From assembly GCA_040877285.1 (NCBI GenBank), contig JBBDNZ010000040.1, forward strand, positions 1 to 6,754: 6,754 nucleotides of DNA. The letters run 5' to 3'. This DNA is from CANKHA01 sp040877285. GTDB lineage: Bacteria; Pseudomonadota; Alphaproteobacteria; Rhizobiales; Xanthobacteraceae. Positions 1-6,525 of this stretch are shown here, one piece after another. Position numbers and translations under genes: made by a program. The notes below the pieces were generated by a model, which was not told the DNA's origin, did no database searches, and was given only the letters and a program-made list of their open reading frames with translations. Position 1 is the stretch's first letter. Every line of letters starts with the position of its first letter.

Positions 1-1234
1 CGCCGGCATCGCGGCGGCGAGAAGGGTCGCCGAGGCTCGCCGCAGCTTCGCGCTGATCGAGGCGAGCGATCGCGTCGGCGGCCGATGCATTACCGATATC
101 CGCAGTTTCGGCGCGCCCTTCGATCGCGGCGCCCATTGGATACGCCAGCCCGACGTCAATCCCGTGACAAAACTCGCGGGGAGATCCGGTCTCGATCTCT
201 ATCCCGCGCCGCTGGGTCAAAAAATCCGCATCGGCCAGCGCAACGCGCGCGAAAGCGAAATGGAAATGTTTCTTGCCACGCTCGTGCGCGCCAACCGGGC
301 GATCTCGGAAGCTGCGCGCCGCAAGACCGATGTGGCCTGCGCTCTAGCGCTGCCAAAGGACCTCGCCCCTTGGCGTTTCACCATCGAATTCGTCCTTGGA
401 CCCTACGGCAGCGCCAAGGAACTTACCGAAATTTCGGCGATGGATTTCGCCAAGGCCGAGCGCGACCGCGATGCCTTTTGCCGTCAGGGTTATGGAACGC
501 TGCTGGCGAGAATCGCCAGCACGCTTGCGGTGCAGCTATCGGCTCCGGCGACGGCCATCGAATGGGGCCAGCGATTAACGGTCCAGACTCCCAAAGGCAC
601 GGTCAGCGCGCGCGCCATCATCGTCACCGTTTCCACCGGCGTTCTTGCCTCCGGCAAGATCAAGTTCACGCCCGATCTTCCCAAGAGCTATCTGAACGCG
701 GCCGACAAACTAAAGCTCGGCACCTACGAGCGCATTGCGCTCGATCTTCCCGGCAACCCGCTCGGTCTTGCGACCGACGAGGTGGTGTTCGAACAGTCGG
801 AAAACACCAAGACCGCGGCCCTGCTCGCCAATGTGTCGGGCACGCCGCTGTGCTTTGTCGATGTCGGCGGTTCTTTCGGGCGCGATCTGGCGGCGCAAGG
901 CGAGGCGGCGATGACGGCCTTTGCGCTGGACTGGCTCGGCGGGCTTTACGGCACCAGCTTGAAAAAAGCGGTCAGGGCCGCGCGGGCGACGCAGTGGAAC
1001 AAGGAACCTTGGGTGCTCGGCGCCTGGTCGAGCGCGGCGCCCGGCGCCCAATCCGCCCGCCGTACACTGATGGAGCCGCTGCGCGACCGGGTATGGTTCG
1101 CCGGCGAGGCGGTGCACGAGACGCGGTGGGGCACGGTGAACGGCGCCTGGGATTCGGGCATGCGCGCGGCGGAAGAGGCGCTGAGGAAGATGGGCGCCTT
1201 GAAAGAGGCCGAAAAGCCGAAGGGCCGGCGGTAA
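1..1234 (+). CDS. Flavin-dependent amine oxidase-like FAD/NAD(P)-binding oxidoreductase (5'-partial)
   Basis: The reading frame is open from base 2 (base 1 ends the preceding codon) to the TAA at 1232-1234, giving 410 visible residues. The visible protein begins AGIAAARR, which fits the second half of a GxGxxG dinucleotide-binding loop, so probably only 10-15 N-terminal residues are missing. Visible residues 18-28 (LIEASDRVGGR) are the classic FAD ribose-binding strand with its acidic residue followed by the GG motif. The C-terminal FAD motif of the monoamine/polyamine oxidase family is at 366-386 (FAGEA, then WGTVNGAWDSG). Such enzymes oxidise C-N bonds with FAD and pass electrons to O2 or another acceptor; the substrate here cannot be told. 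In the segment GTYERIAL (visible 240-247), the site that is lysine in MAO-type enzymes aligns by eye with Arg244. A GTG at 164 begins a shorter frame but cuts off the FAD domain, so it is not the start. The next gene follows after 12 nt and is probably co-transcribed. Family confidence is high; the exact activity is unknown. Confidence 0.9.
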   Translation, partial: AGIAAARRVAEARRSFALIEASDRVGGRCITDIRSFGAPFDRGAHWIRQPDVNPVTKLAGRSGLDLYPAPLGQKIRIGQRNARESEMEMFLATLVRANRAISEAARRKTDVACALALPKDLAPWRFTIEFVLGPYGSAKELTEISAMDFAKAERDRDAFCRQGYGTLLARIASTLAVQLSAPATAIEWGQRLTVQTPKGTVSARAIIVTVSTGVLASGKIKFTPDLPKSYLNAADKLKLGTYERIALDLPGNPLGLATDEVVFEQSENTKTAALLANVSGTPLCFVDVGGSFGRDLAAQGEAAMTAFALDWLGGLYGTSLKKAVRAARATQWNKEPWVLGAWSSAAPGAQSARRTLMEPLRDRVWFAGEAVHETRWGTVNGAWDSGMRAAEEALRKMGALKEAEKPKGRR

Positions 1235-1246
1235 CGCGATCCATCG

Positions 1247-1918
1247 ATGACACCGCGCCCCAAAGCCCTCATCGCCTGGTCGAGCGGCAAGGACAGCGCC
1301 TGGGCGCTGCACGAGGTCCGCCGCGCGGGCGGCTACGACGTGGTCGGCGCGCTCACCACGGTGACGGAAACATTCGGCCGGGTGAGCATGCACGGCGTGC
1401 GGCAGGAGCTGCTGCGCGCGCAGCATGAGGCGATCGGGCTTGCGCCGGTCATCGTGCCCATTCCGTTTCCGTGTCCGAACGAAGTGTATGAAGCGCGCAT
1501 GGCGGCGGCGCTGGCCGACGCCAAGGCGCGCGGCGTCAGCCATGTGATTTTCGGCGATCTTTTTCTGCAGGACGTGCGCGCCTATCGCGAGCAAAAGCTG
1601 GCGGGCAGCGGCATTACGCCGTTGTTCCCGCTGTGGGGGCGGCCGACGCCGGCGCTGGCGCGCGAGATGATCGGCGCGGGCGTGGAAACGTATCTGGTCT
1701 GCGTCGATCTCAAGCAGCTTTCGAAAGATTTCGCCGGCCGGAAATTTGACGCCGCGCTGCTCGCGGAATTGCCGTCCACCGCCGATCCCTGCGGCGAGAA
1801 CGGAGAATTCCACTCCTGCGTCGTCGCCGGGCCGATGTTTAGGCGCAGAATTCCGGTCGCCGTTGGGGAAACGGTGGAGCGGGAGGGATTTGCCTTTGCC
1901 GATTTGCTGCCGGTTTAA
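1247..1918 (+). CDS. Dph6-related PP-loop ATP-binding protein (adenine nucleotide alpha hydrolase-like)
   Basis: A 223-residue cytosolic protein. Residues 12-17 (SSGKDS) form the PP-loop that binds ATP pyrophosphate in the N-type ATP pyrophosphatase superfamily. Residues 46-52 (VSMHGVR), 102-115 (FGDLFLQDVRAYRE) and 180-190 (DPCGENGEFHS) match motifs of the diphthine-ammonia ligase (Dph6, COG2102-like) family, and the length is normal for bacterial members. In eukaryotes Dph6 amidates diphthine on elongation factor 2. Bacteria do not make diphthamide, so the bacterial substrate is unknown; an ATP-dependent adenylation or amidation is the likely chemistry by inference. The ATG start is 12 nt after the upstream stop. 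It has no clear Shine-Dalgarno, but it puts the PP-loop at the expected distance from the N-terminus. The neighbour upstream is an amine-oxidase-like flavoprotein; a shared pathway is possible but not shown. The gene converges on pheT, with an inverted repeat between them. Confidence 0.9.
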   Translation: MTPRPKALIAWSSGKDSAWALHEVRRAGGYDVVGALTTVTETFGRVSMHGVRQELLRAQHEAIGLAPVIVPIPFPCPNEVYEARMAAALADAKARGVSHVIFGDLFLQDVRAYREQKLAGSGITPLFPLWGRPTPALAREMIGAGVETYLVCVDLKQLSKDFAGRKFDAALLAELPSTADPCGENGEFHSCVVAGPMFRRRIPVAVGETVEREGFAFADLLPV

Positions 1919-1927
1919 CTCTCGTCT

Positions 1928-2026
1928 GTCGTCCCGGCCGAGCGTAGCGAGGGCCGGGACCCATACGCCCGGTATTCGAGATACGGACAGACCGGGGTTA
2001 TGGGTCCCCGCCTTCGCGGGGACGAC
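1928..2026. repeat. Compound REP-like inverted repeat between convergent genes; possible bidirectional terminator
   Basis: The outer arms are GTCGTCCC (1928-1935) and GGGACGAC (2019-2026). Each end also forms its own hairpin: GTCCCGGCC (1931-1939) with GGCCGGGAC (1952-1960), and GTCCCCGC (2004-2011) with GCGGGGAC (2016-2023) around a CTTC loop. An inner pair GGGACCCATA (1956-1965) and TATGGGTCCC (1999-2008) is perfect over 10 bp, and CCCGGT (1968-1973) pairs with ACCGGG (1991-1996). The element therefore folds either as two separate hairpins or as one long nested stem. Dispersed intergenic palindromes of this type, with the phrase TGGGTCCCCGCCTTCGCGGG, are familiar in Hyphomicrobiales genomes. 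It fills the 115-bp gap between the ATP-binding gene and pheT. The strong stems could stop transcription or protect mRNA 3' ends from both sides, although no T-tract follows them. Confidence 0.85.
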
Positions 2027-2033
2027 AACCAAC

Positions 2034-4451
2034 TTACCCCCTTAACGCGCCGCCGGTTTTCTTCGTCACGTCGGCGACGATCTTGGCGCCGAGCGCCTCG
2101 ATCTCTTCGTCAGTCATCGTCTTTTCGCGCGGCTGAATGGTCACCGCGATGGCGATCGACTTCTTGCCGGGATCGATGCCCTTGCCTTCGTAAACGTCGA
2201 AGACATTGACGCCGGCAATCAGCTTGCGGTCGGCGGCCTGCGCCGCTTTCACGATATCGCCCGCTTGCACCGCGCGGTCGACGACAAAAGCGAAATCGCG
2301 CTCCACCGGCTGGAAGGGCGCCAATTCAAGCGCCGGCTTTGCCCGCGTCGCCTTGGCCTTGGGCTCGGGGATGCGCTCCAAAATCACTTCGAAGGCGGCC
2401 AGCGGCCCTGTGGCGTCAAGCGCTTCCAGCACCTTCGGATGCAGTTCGCCGAAATGACCGAGCACGGTCTGCGGGCCCATTTGAATGGTGCCGGAGCGGC
2501 CGGGATGGAACCAGGCCGGCCCGCCCGGCACCACTTGCAGGGAAGCGGCCGGCACGCCGGCTGCCGCCAGCACGGCAAGCGCGTCTGCCTTGACGTCGAA
2601 AGCATCGACTTCCGAGGCGGGCGCCGACCAATGCCGTCCGATGCCCGACGCCTTGGCCAAAGCGCGCCGCACGCCGGTGGCGGCGGTGAGTTGATCCTCG
2701 GGCCGGTCGCCCTTGAAAATCTGGCCGACCTCGAACAGCGCGACATCCGGATAGCCGCGGTCGGCATTCTTCTGCGCGGCGGCGGCGAGCCCGGGGATCA
2801 GGCTCGGCCGCATGTCGGACAAGTCGGCGGCGATGGGATTGGCGAGCGCCAGTTCCGGCTGCCCGCCGCCGAACAATTCAGCCTGCGGCTTGGAGACGAA
2901 AGACCAGGTGACGGCTTCCACCTGGCCGCGCGCGGCCAGTGCGCGCTTGGCCTTGCGCGTGCGCACCTGGAGCGTGGTGAGCACCGGCTTGCGCGCGCTG
3001 TCACCGCGGCCAAAAGGCGTTGCCGGGATTCGGTCCACGCCCAAGATGCGCACCACTTCTTCCACGATGTCTGCGGCGCCATGCACGTCCGGCCGCCAGG
3101 ACGGTACCGCGATCTTGGCCTTGTTGCCCTTGCCGGTGACAAAAAAGCCGAGATGACCGAGCACGCGCCGCACTTCCGTAAACGAAGCATCGAGGCCCGC
3201 AAGGCGCTTTAGCTCGCTAAGCGGAAAATCGATGACCGGTTCCGGCACCTTGGGATCGCCCGCAGCCACGACTTCGGAGGGCGTGCCGCCGCACAGGTCG
3301 AGCACCATCTGCGTGGCGAGTTCCAGGCCGGGCCGCAGGAAAGCCGGATCGACGCCGCGCTCGTAGCGGTAGCGCGCGTCCGACTGGATGCCGAGTTTGC
3401 GCCCGGTGTGGGCGATGTTGAGCGGGTCCCATAGCGCGGCTTCGATCAGCACGTCGGCCGTCGTCTCCGACACGCCGGTGGATTCGCCGCCCATGATGCC
3501 GGCGAGCGATTGCACGCCCGTTTCGTCGGCGATCACACACATGCTCTCGTCGAGCGCATAGGTCTTGCCGTCGAGCGCCAAAAATTCCTCGCCGTTCTTC
3601 GCGCGGCGCACGACGAGATTGCCGCGCACTTTCGCCGCGTCGAACACGTGCAGCGGACGGGCGCGGTCGAAGGTGAGATAGTTGGTGATGTCGACCAGCG
3701 CATTGATCGGCCGCAGCCCGATCGAGCGCAGGCGCCGCTGCATCCAGTCCGGCGAGGGGCCGTTCTTCACGCCCCTGACCAGCCGCAGCGCAAAGCCGGG
3801 GCAGAGCGAGGGCGTCTTGCCGAAGTCGAGCTTCACCGAAACGGGGCAGGGGAATTGCCCTTTCACCGGCTTTACCGCGCGGTCCTTGAAGGTGCCGATC
3901 TCGGCCGCCCCAAGATCGCGCGCGATGCCGTTGACGCCGGTGCAGTCGCTACGGTTAGCCGTAAGGTTGATTTCGATCACCGGATCGCCGAGTCCGAGCA
4001 CTTCGGCGACGGGCTTGCCCACCGGCGCGCCGGGCGGCAGCTCGATGATGCCCTCATGGTCGTCGCTCAAGCCAAGCTCGCGGCCCGAGCACAGCATGCC
4101 GCGGCTCTCGACGCCGCGGATATTGCCGACCTTCAAATCGAGTCCGGTGCCAGGGATATGGGTGCCGGGCGGCGCGAAGACGCCCTTCATGCCGGCGCGC
4201 GCATTGGGCGCGCCACAGACCACCTGCACCGGCGCGCCGCCGCCGGTATCCACCATGCACACGCGCAGCTTGTCGGCATTGGGATGCTTTTCGGCGGAGA
4301 CGACGGCCGCCACCGTGAAGGGCGCAAGCGCCTTGGTCTTGTCCTCGACGCGCTCCACCTCGAGCCCGATCATGGTGAGCTTGTCCACGATGGTGTCGAT
4401 CGGCTCGACCGTGTCGAGATGCTCTTTCAGCCAGGAGAGGGTGAACTTCAT
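2034..4451 (-). CDS. pheT: Phenylalanine--tRNA ligase beta subunit
   Basis: An 805-residue protein of normal length for bacterial PheT. With PheS it forms the cytosolic alpha2beta2 synthetase that joins phenylalanine to tRNA-Phe using ATP. Domains in order: the N-terminal MKFTLSWLKEHLD segment; the EMAP/OB-fold tRNA-binding domain at about 40-150 (SAEKHPNADKLRV at 52-64); the B3/B4 editing domain at about 210-385 (GLRPINALVDITNYL at 245-259), which in the family hydrolyses mis-charged Tyr-tRNA-Phe; the B5 domain at about 405-478 (SWRPDVHG and DIVEEVVRI at 451-469); a catalytic-like core at about 490-690 that lacks active-site function; and the C-terminal anticodon-binding FDX-ACB domain at about 712-805 (FQPVERDFAFVVD). 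The ATG at 4451 was chosen over an in-frame start at 4487 because MKFTLSWL is the conserved PheT N-terminus. AAGGGGAA lies about 12 nt upstream, a rather long spacing. The gene is last in rpmI-rplT-pheS-pheT, 76 nt after pheS. No frameshift or missing domain is seen. Confidence 0.98.
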   Translation of the reverse strand: MKFTLSWLKEHLDTVEPIDTIVDKLTMIGLEVERVEDKTKALAPFTVAAVVSAEKHPNADKLRVCMVDTGGGAPVQVVCGAPNARAGMKGVFAPPGTHIPGTGLDLKVGNIRGVESRGMLCSGRELGLSDDHEGIIELPPGAPVGKPVAEVLGLGDPVIEINLTANRSDCTGVNGIARDLGAAEIGTFKDRAVKPVKGQFPCPVSVKLDFGKTPSLCPGFALRLVRGVKNGPSPDWMQRRLRSIGLRPINALVDITNYLTFDRARPLHVFDAAKVRGNLVVRRAKNGEEFLALDGKTYALDESMCVIADETGVQSLAGIMGGESTGVSETTADVLIEAALWDPLNIAHTGRKLGIQSDARYRYERGVDPAFLRPGLELATQMVLDLCGGTPSEVVAAGDPKVPEPVIDFPLSELKRLAGLDASFTEVRRVLGHLGFFVTGKGNKAKIAVPSWRPDVHGAADIVEEVVRILGVDRIPATPFGRGDSARKPVLTTLQVRTRKAKRALAARGQVEAVTWSFVSKPQAELFGGGQPELALANPIAADLSDMRPSLIPGLAAAAQKNADRGYPDVALFEVGQIFKGDRPEDQLTAATGVRRALAKASGIGRHWSAPASEVDAFDVKADALAVLAAAGVPAASLQVVPGGPAWFHPGRSGTIQMGPQTVLGHFGELHPKVLEALDATGPLAAFEVILERIPEPKAKATRAKPALELAPFQPVERDFAFVVDRAVQAGDIVKAAQAADRKLIAGVNVFDVYEGKGIDPGKKSIAIAVTIQPREKTMTDEEIEALGAKIVADVTKKTGGALRG

Positions 4452-4485
4452 GGGGCGGAGTTTCCCCTTGCGCCGACGCGTCCCC

Positions 4486-4505
4486 ACCCCCCTTGAGGGG
4501 GAGGT
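4486..4505. repeat. Short C/G-run hairpin in the pheS-pheT gap
   Basis: A CCCCC arm (4488-4492) faces GGGGG (4497-4501) across a TTGA loop, with further C and G residues outside. The core CCCCTTGAGGGG resembles a short intergenic palindrome found many times in Hyphomicrobiales genomes. A separate perfect 8-bp palindrome, GACGCGTC, lies at 4475-4482. Both sit in the 76-nt gap between pheS and pheT, so they would be in the operon mRNA. They may affect RNA processing or the relative levels of the two subunits, but this is inference. No T-tract follows, so full termination within the operon is unlikely. Confidence 0.6.
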
Positions 4506-4527
4506 GCAATGTTGTCGTGGCGAGCAC

Positions 4528-5610
4528 TCACGAACTCAGCCCTCCCGCCAGCGTGGGAAAGTCGAGCGGGCGAAAGCCGTAATGCGACAGCCAGCGCACG
4601 TCGGCCTCGAAGAACTGACGCAAGTCCGGCATGCCGTATTTGAGCATGGCGATACGGTCGATGCCTAAGCCCCAGGCGAAGCCCTGATACTGGCCGGGGT
4701 CGACGCCGCAAATGCGCAGCACGTTGGGGTGCACCATGCCGCAACCCAAAATTTCCAGCCAGTCCTCGCCTTCGCCAAAGCGGATCTTGCCCTTGTCGCG
4801 CTTGCACTGGATGTCCACCTCCATCGACGGCTCGGTGAAGGGGAAGAAGGAAGGGCGGAAGCGCATCTTCACCTGATCGACCTCGAAGAAAGCCTTGCAG
4901 AATTCTTCGAGAACCCACTTCAGGTGGCCGAGGTGCGCGCTCTTGTCGATGACCAGCCCTTCGACCTGATGGAACATAGGCGTGTGCGTCTGGTCGGAAT
5001 CGCTGCGATAGGTGCGGCCCGGAATGATGACGCGGATCGGCGGCTTCTGCGCCTGCATGGTGCGGATCTGCACCGGCGAGGTGTGCGTGCGCAGCAACAG
5101 CCGCGAGCCGTCCGGCTTCGGATTGAAATAGAAGGTGTCGTGCATCTCCCGCGCCGGGTGGCCCTCGGGGAAATTCAGCTTGGTGAAATTGTTGTCGTCG
5201 GTCTCGATGTCCGGGCCTTCGGCGACGGCGAAACCCATGTCGGCGAAGATCGCGGTCAGCTCGTCCACCACCTGGCTGATGGGATGCACGCGGCCCGCTT
5301 CCGCCGGGCTCTCGCGCGTCGGCAGCGTCACGTCCACCATTTCGGTGTTGAGCCGCGCGTTGAGCGCGGCGTCCTTCAGCGCTTCCTTGCGCGCGGCGAG
5401 GGCCGCGGTGACGCGGTCCTTCAGCTGGTTGATCGCGGCGCCTTTTTCCTTGCGTTCCTCCGGCGACAGGGTGCCGAGCGTCTTGAGCAGCGCCGTGACC
5501 GAGCCGCTCTTGCCAAGCGCGGCCACGCGCACGGCTTCGAGCGACGCCTCGTCGGAGGCGGCGGCGACGCCGGCCAGAATTTCCTTCTCAAGTTGCGTCA
5601 GGTCGGACAT
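4528..5610 (-). CDS. pheS: Phenylalanine--tRNA ligase alpha subunit
   Basis: A 360-residue class II aminoacyl-tRNA synthetase subunit carrying the active site that makes phenylalanyl-adenylate and charges tRNA-Phe; it works as PheS2PheT2 in the cytosol. Residues 1-90 form the basic coiled-coil arm that contacts tRNA. Motif 1 is near HPISQVVDELTAIFADMGF (109-127). Motif 2 spans about 176-222, including HTSPVQIRTM and GRTYRSDSDQTHTPMFHQ with its conserved arginine. Motif 3 is GFAWGLGIDRIAM (310-322), containing the class II arginine and, at Ala312, the counterpart of the amino-acid pocket residue Ala294 of E. coli. The tail runs about 18 residues past the E. coli end. The ATG at 5610 gives the family N-terminus MSDL, with GAGG about 12 nt upstream. 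An in-frame GTG at 5628 overlaps the rplT stop as GTGA but would add six residues. The gene is 14 nt downstream of rplT, which implies close coupling. Confidence 0.98.
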   Translation of the reverse strand: MSDLTQLEKEILAGVAAASDEASLEAVRVAALGKSGSVTALLKTLGTLSPEERKEKGAAINQLKDRVTAALAARKEALKDAALNARLNTEMVDVTLPTRESPAEAGRVHPISQVVDELTAIFADMGFAVAEGPDIETDDNNFTKLNFPEGHPAREMHDTFYFNPKPDGSRLLLRTHTSPVQIRTMQAQKPPIRVIIPGRTYRSDSDQTHTPMFHQVEGLVIDKSAHLGHLKWVLEEFCKAFFEVDQVKMRFRPSFFPFTEPSMEVDIQCKRDKGKIRFGEGEDWLEILGCGMVHPNVLRICGVDPGQYQGFAWGLGIDRIAMLKYGMPDLRQFFEADVRWLSHYGFRPLDFPTLAGGLSS

Positions 5611-5624
5611 GGCATCCGATCGCC

Positions 5625-5984
5625 TCACGCCGGCAGCGCGGCTTTCGCTTTCTCCACGATCGCCTTGAAAGCCGCCGGCTCGGCTATGGCGAGATCGGAC
5701 AAGACCTTGCGGTCGACCGCGACCCCGGCCTTGCCAAGGCCGTCGATGAAACGGCTATAGGACAGGCCGAAGGGACGCACCGCCGCATTCAGGCGTTGGA
5801 TCCACAAGGCGCGGAACGTGCGCTTGCGACGCTTGCGATCGCGAAAGGCGTATTGGTTGGCCTTCTCCACCGCCTGCTTGGCGATCCGAATGGTGTTCTT
5901 ACGGCGGCCGTAGTAGCCCTTCGCCGCTTTCAGGACTTTCTTATGCTTGGCATGCGAAGTGACGCCGCGTTTGACGCGTGCCAT
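5625..5984 (-). CDS. rplT: 50S ribosomal protein L20
   Basis: A 119-residue protein, the normal length. L20 binds 23S rRNA directly and is needed early in 50S assembly. The N-terminal half (about 1-60) is the extended, very basic helical arm (MARVKRGVTSHAKHKKVLK, then GRRKNTIRIAK and RDRKRRKRTFR). The C-terminal globular domain includes FGLSYSRFIDGL (about 72-83) and the region that in E. coli and Bacillus also serves as the translational repressor. The ATG at 5984 has a strong Shine-Dalgarno, GGAG at 5992-5995, 7 nt upstream. It lies second in the operon, 69 nt after rpmI, and its TGA is 14 nt before the pheS ATG. Identity is secure. Confidence 0.98.
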   Translation of the reverse strand: MARVKRGVTSHAKHKKVLKAAKGYYGRRKNTIRIAKQAVEKANQYAFRDRKRRKRTFRALWIQRLNAAVRPFGLSYSRFIDGLGKAGVAVDRKVLSDLAIAEPAAFKAIVEKAKAALPA

Positions 5985-6025
5985 GACTGATCTCCATCAA
6001 GCTCTTGAATAAAAGTCGGTGTTCA

Positions 6026-6048
6026 GGCGGCCGCCCGTCGCGGCCTTG
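6026..6048 (-). other. GC-rich hairpin in the rpmI-rplT spacer
   Basis: The arms GGCCGC (6029-6034) and GCGGCC (6040-6045) form a perfect 6-bp G/C stem with a 5-nt loop in the 69-nt spacer between the two ribosomal protein genes, just after the rpmI stop. It is not followed by a T-tract on the transcribed strand, so it is not a standard terminator. It could stabilise the upstream message or contribute to translational control of rplT. In such GC-rich DNA a stem of this size may also arise by chance. Confidence 0.4.
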
Positions 6049-6053
6049 GGCGA

Positions 6054-6254
6054 TCAGCCATTCGGCAGGAAGTACTTCTTGATGTTATCGCCGTCGGTCT
6101 TGAACAGCACGGCCGTGCCGCGCAACTGGCGGATCTGCTTGGGCGTGCGCTTGATCATGCCGTGGCGCTTGCTCCGATGGGCATAGAGGACCTTGCCGGT
6201 ACCGGTGATCTTGAAGCGCTTTTTGGCGCCCGATTTCGTCTTGATCTTGGGCAT
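6054..6254 (-). CDS. rpmI: 50S ribosomal protein L35
   Basis: A 66-residue, very basic protein matching L35 over its full length: MPKIKTKSGAKKRFKITGTG at the start, then HRSKRHGMIKRTPKQIRQLRG in the middle, and the ending KYFLPNG. L35 is a late-assembling protein of the 50S subunit. The ATG at 6254 has a strong Shine-Dalgarno, AGGAG at 6261-6265, about 6 nt upstream. It is the first gene of the rpmI-rplT-pheS-pheT operon. In many bacteria infC lies just upstream; here a divergent gene for an exported protein is found instead, so rpmI is expected to have its own promoter and leader. Identity is secure. Confidence 0.98.
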   Translation of the reverse strand: MPKIKTKSGAKKRFKITGTGKVLYAHRSKRHGMIKRTPKQIRQLRGTAVLFKTDGDNIKKYFLPNG

Positions 6255-6381
6255 TTGGCTCTCCTTTGCCGGCTGGTCTTTCGGGCGACAGCCCTTGAAC
6301 CCCCGGACGGGTGCTCACCATTGAGCTTGCTCGGATTGAGCGTTCACGCCGCCACGGCAGCCCTTTAGCCGGTCGGCGAGC
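6255..6381 (-). promoter_or_regulatory. Structured 5' leader of rpmI-rplT-pheST (candidate autoregulatory region)
   Basis: If transcription starts about 7 nt past the -10 box, the untranslated leader is about 127 nt. It contains two adjacent hairpins, GCTCA/TGAGC at 6313-6317 and 6322-6326 (4-nt loop) and GCTC/GAGC at 6329-6332 and 6338-6341 (5-nt loop). The outer arms 6313-6317 and 6337-6341 can also pair with each other, which gives alternative folds. A third stem, GGCTG/CAGCC with two more pairs across one bulge (6271-6293), ends just before the Shine-Dalgarno at 6261-6265. In E. coli and Bacillus, L20 represses its operon by binding leader RNA. A similar role here is inference, and I do not recognise either known L20 leader motif. 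Confidence 0.4.
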
Positions 6382-6387
6382 GGGGGC

Positions 6388-6416
6388 GTTATGGCAGAGG
6401 AAACCATGAATGACAA
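6388..6416 (-). promoter_or_regulatory. Candidate sigma-70 promoter for rpmI-rplT-pheS-pheT
   Basis: On the minus strand, TTGTCA (6411-6416, five of six matches to TTGACA) and CATAAC (6388-6393, four of six matches to TATAAT) are separated by exactly 17 bp. This fits the housekeeping sigma factor of alphaproteobacteria, where the -35 box is usually the better conserved. Predicted transcription starts near 6381. It is the best promoter-like pair seen upstream of rpmI in the divergent region. Confidence 0.55.
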
Positions 6417-6525
6417 GGTTTTGGGGCGTCGCTGGCGCGGGGGCCGGACTTTGCATAAAAGACGAGGAGCGGCGGGCGCGATTTGGCGCGAAGCCGCCGG
6501 AATTTCTTAATTGGCGACAATGTAA

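Noticed and set aside
85..1428. A 447-residue plus-strand open frame overlapping the amine oxidase gene
   Set aside because: The overlapping frame encodes the FAD-binding motifs at both ends, while this one is Arg/Gly/Ala-rich with no domain, and it also runs into the ATP-binding gene in the wrong frame.
710..2032. A 440-residue minus-strand open frame across the amine oxidase and ATP-binding genes
   Set aside because: It lies antisense to two genes with clear family motifs and is rich in Arg, Ala, Pro and His without any recognisable domain. This is the usual by-product of GC-rich codon use.
2265..5760. Several plus-strand open frames of 315-343 residues opposite pheT, pheS and rplT
   Set aside because: They are mirror frames of conserved essential genes, low in complexity and without motifs. 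Absence of stops is expected at this GC content.
6433..6460. A possible sigma-54 or sigma-70 promoter for the exported-protein gene around TGGCGCG and TTGCATAAAA
   Set aside because: The spacing between the TGGC and TTGC blocks is 11 bases rather than the 4 of the sigma-54 consensus, and no -35 box lies at the right distance for the CATAAA block.
6054..6525. An infC gene adjacent to rpmI, as in many bacteria
   Set aside because: No IF3-like coding sequence is present upstream of rpmI in this window; the region holds only the leader, the promoter and the start of a divergent exported protein.
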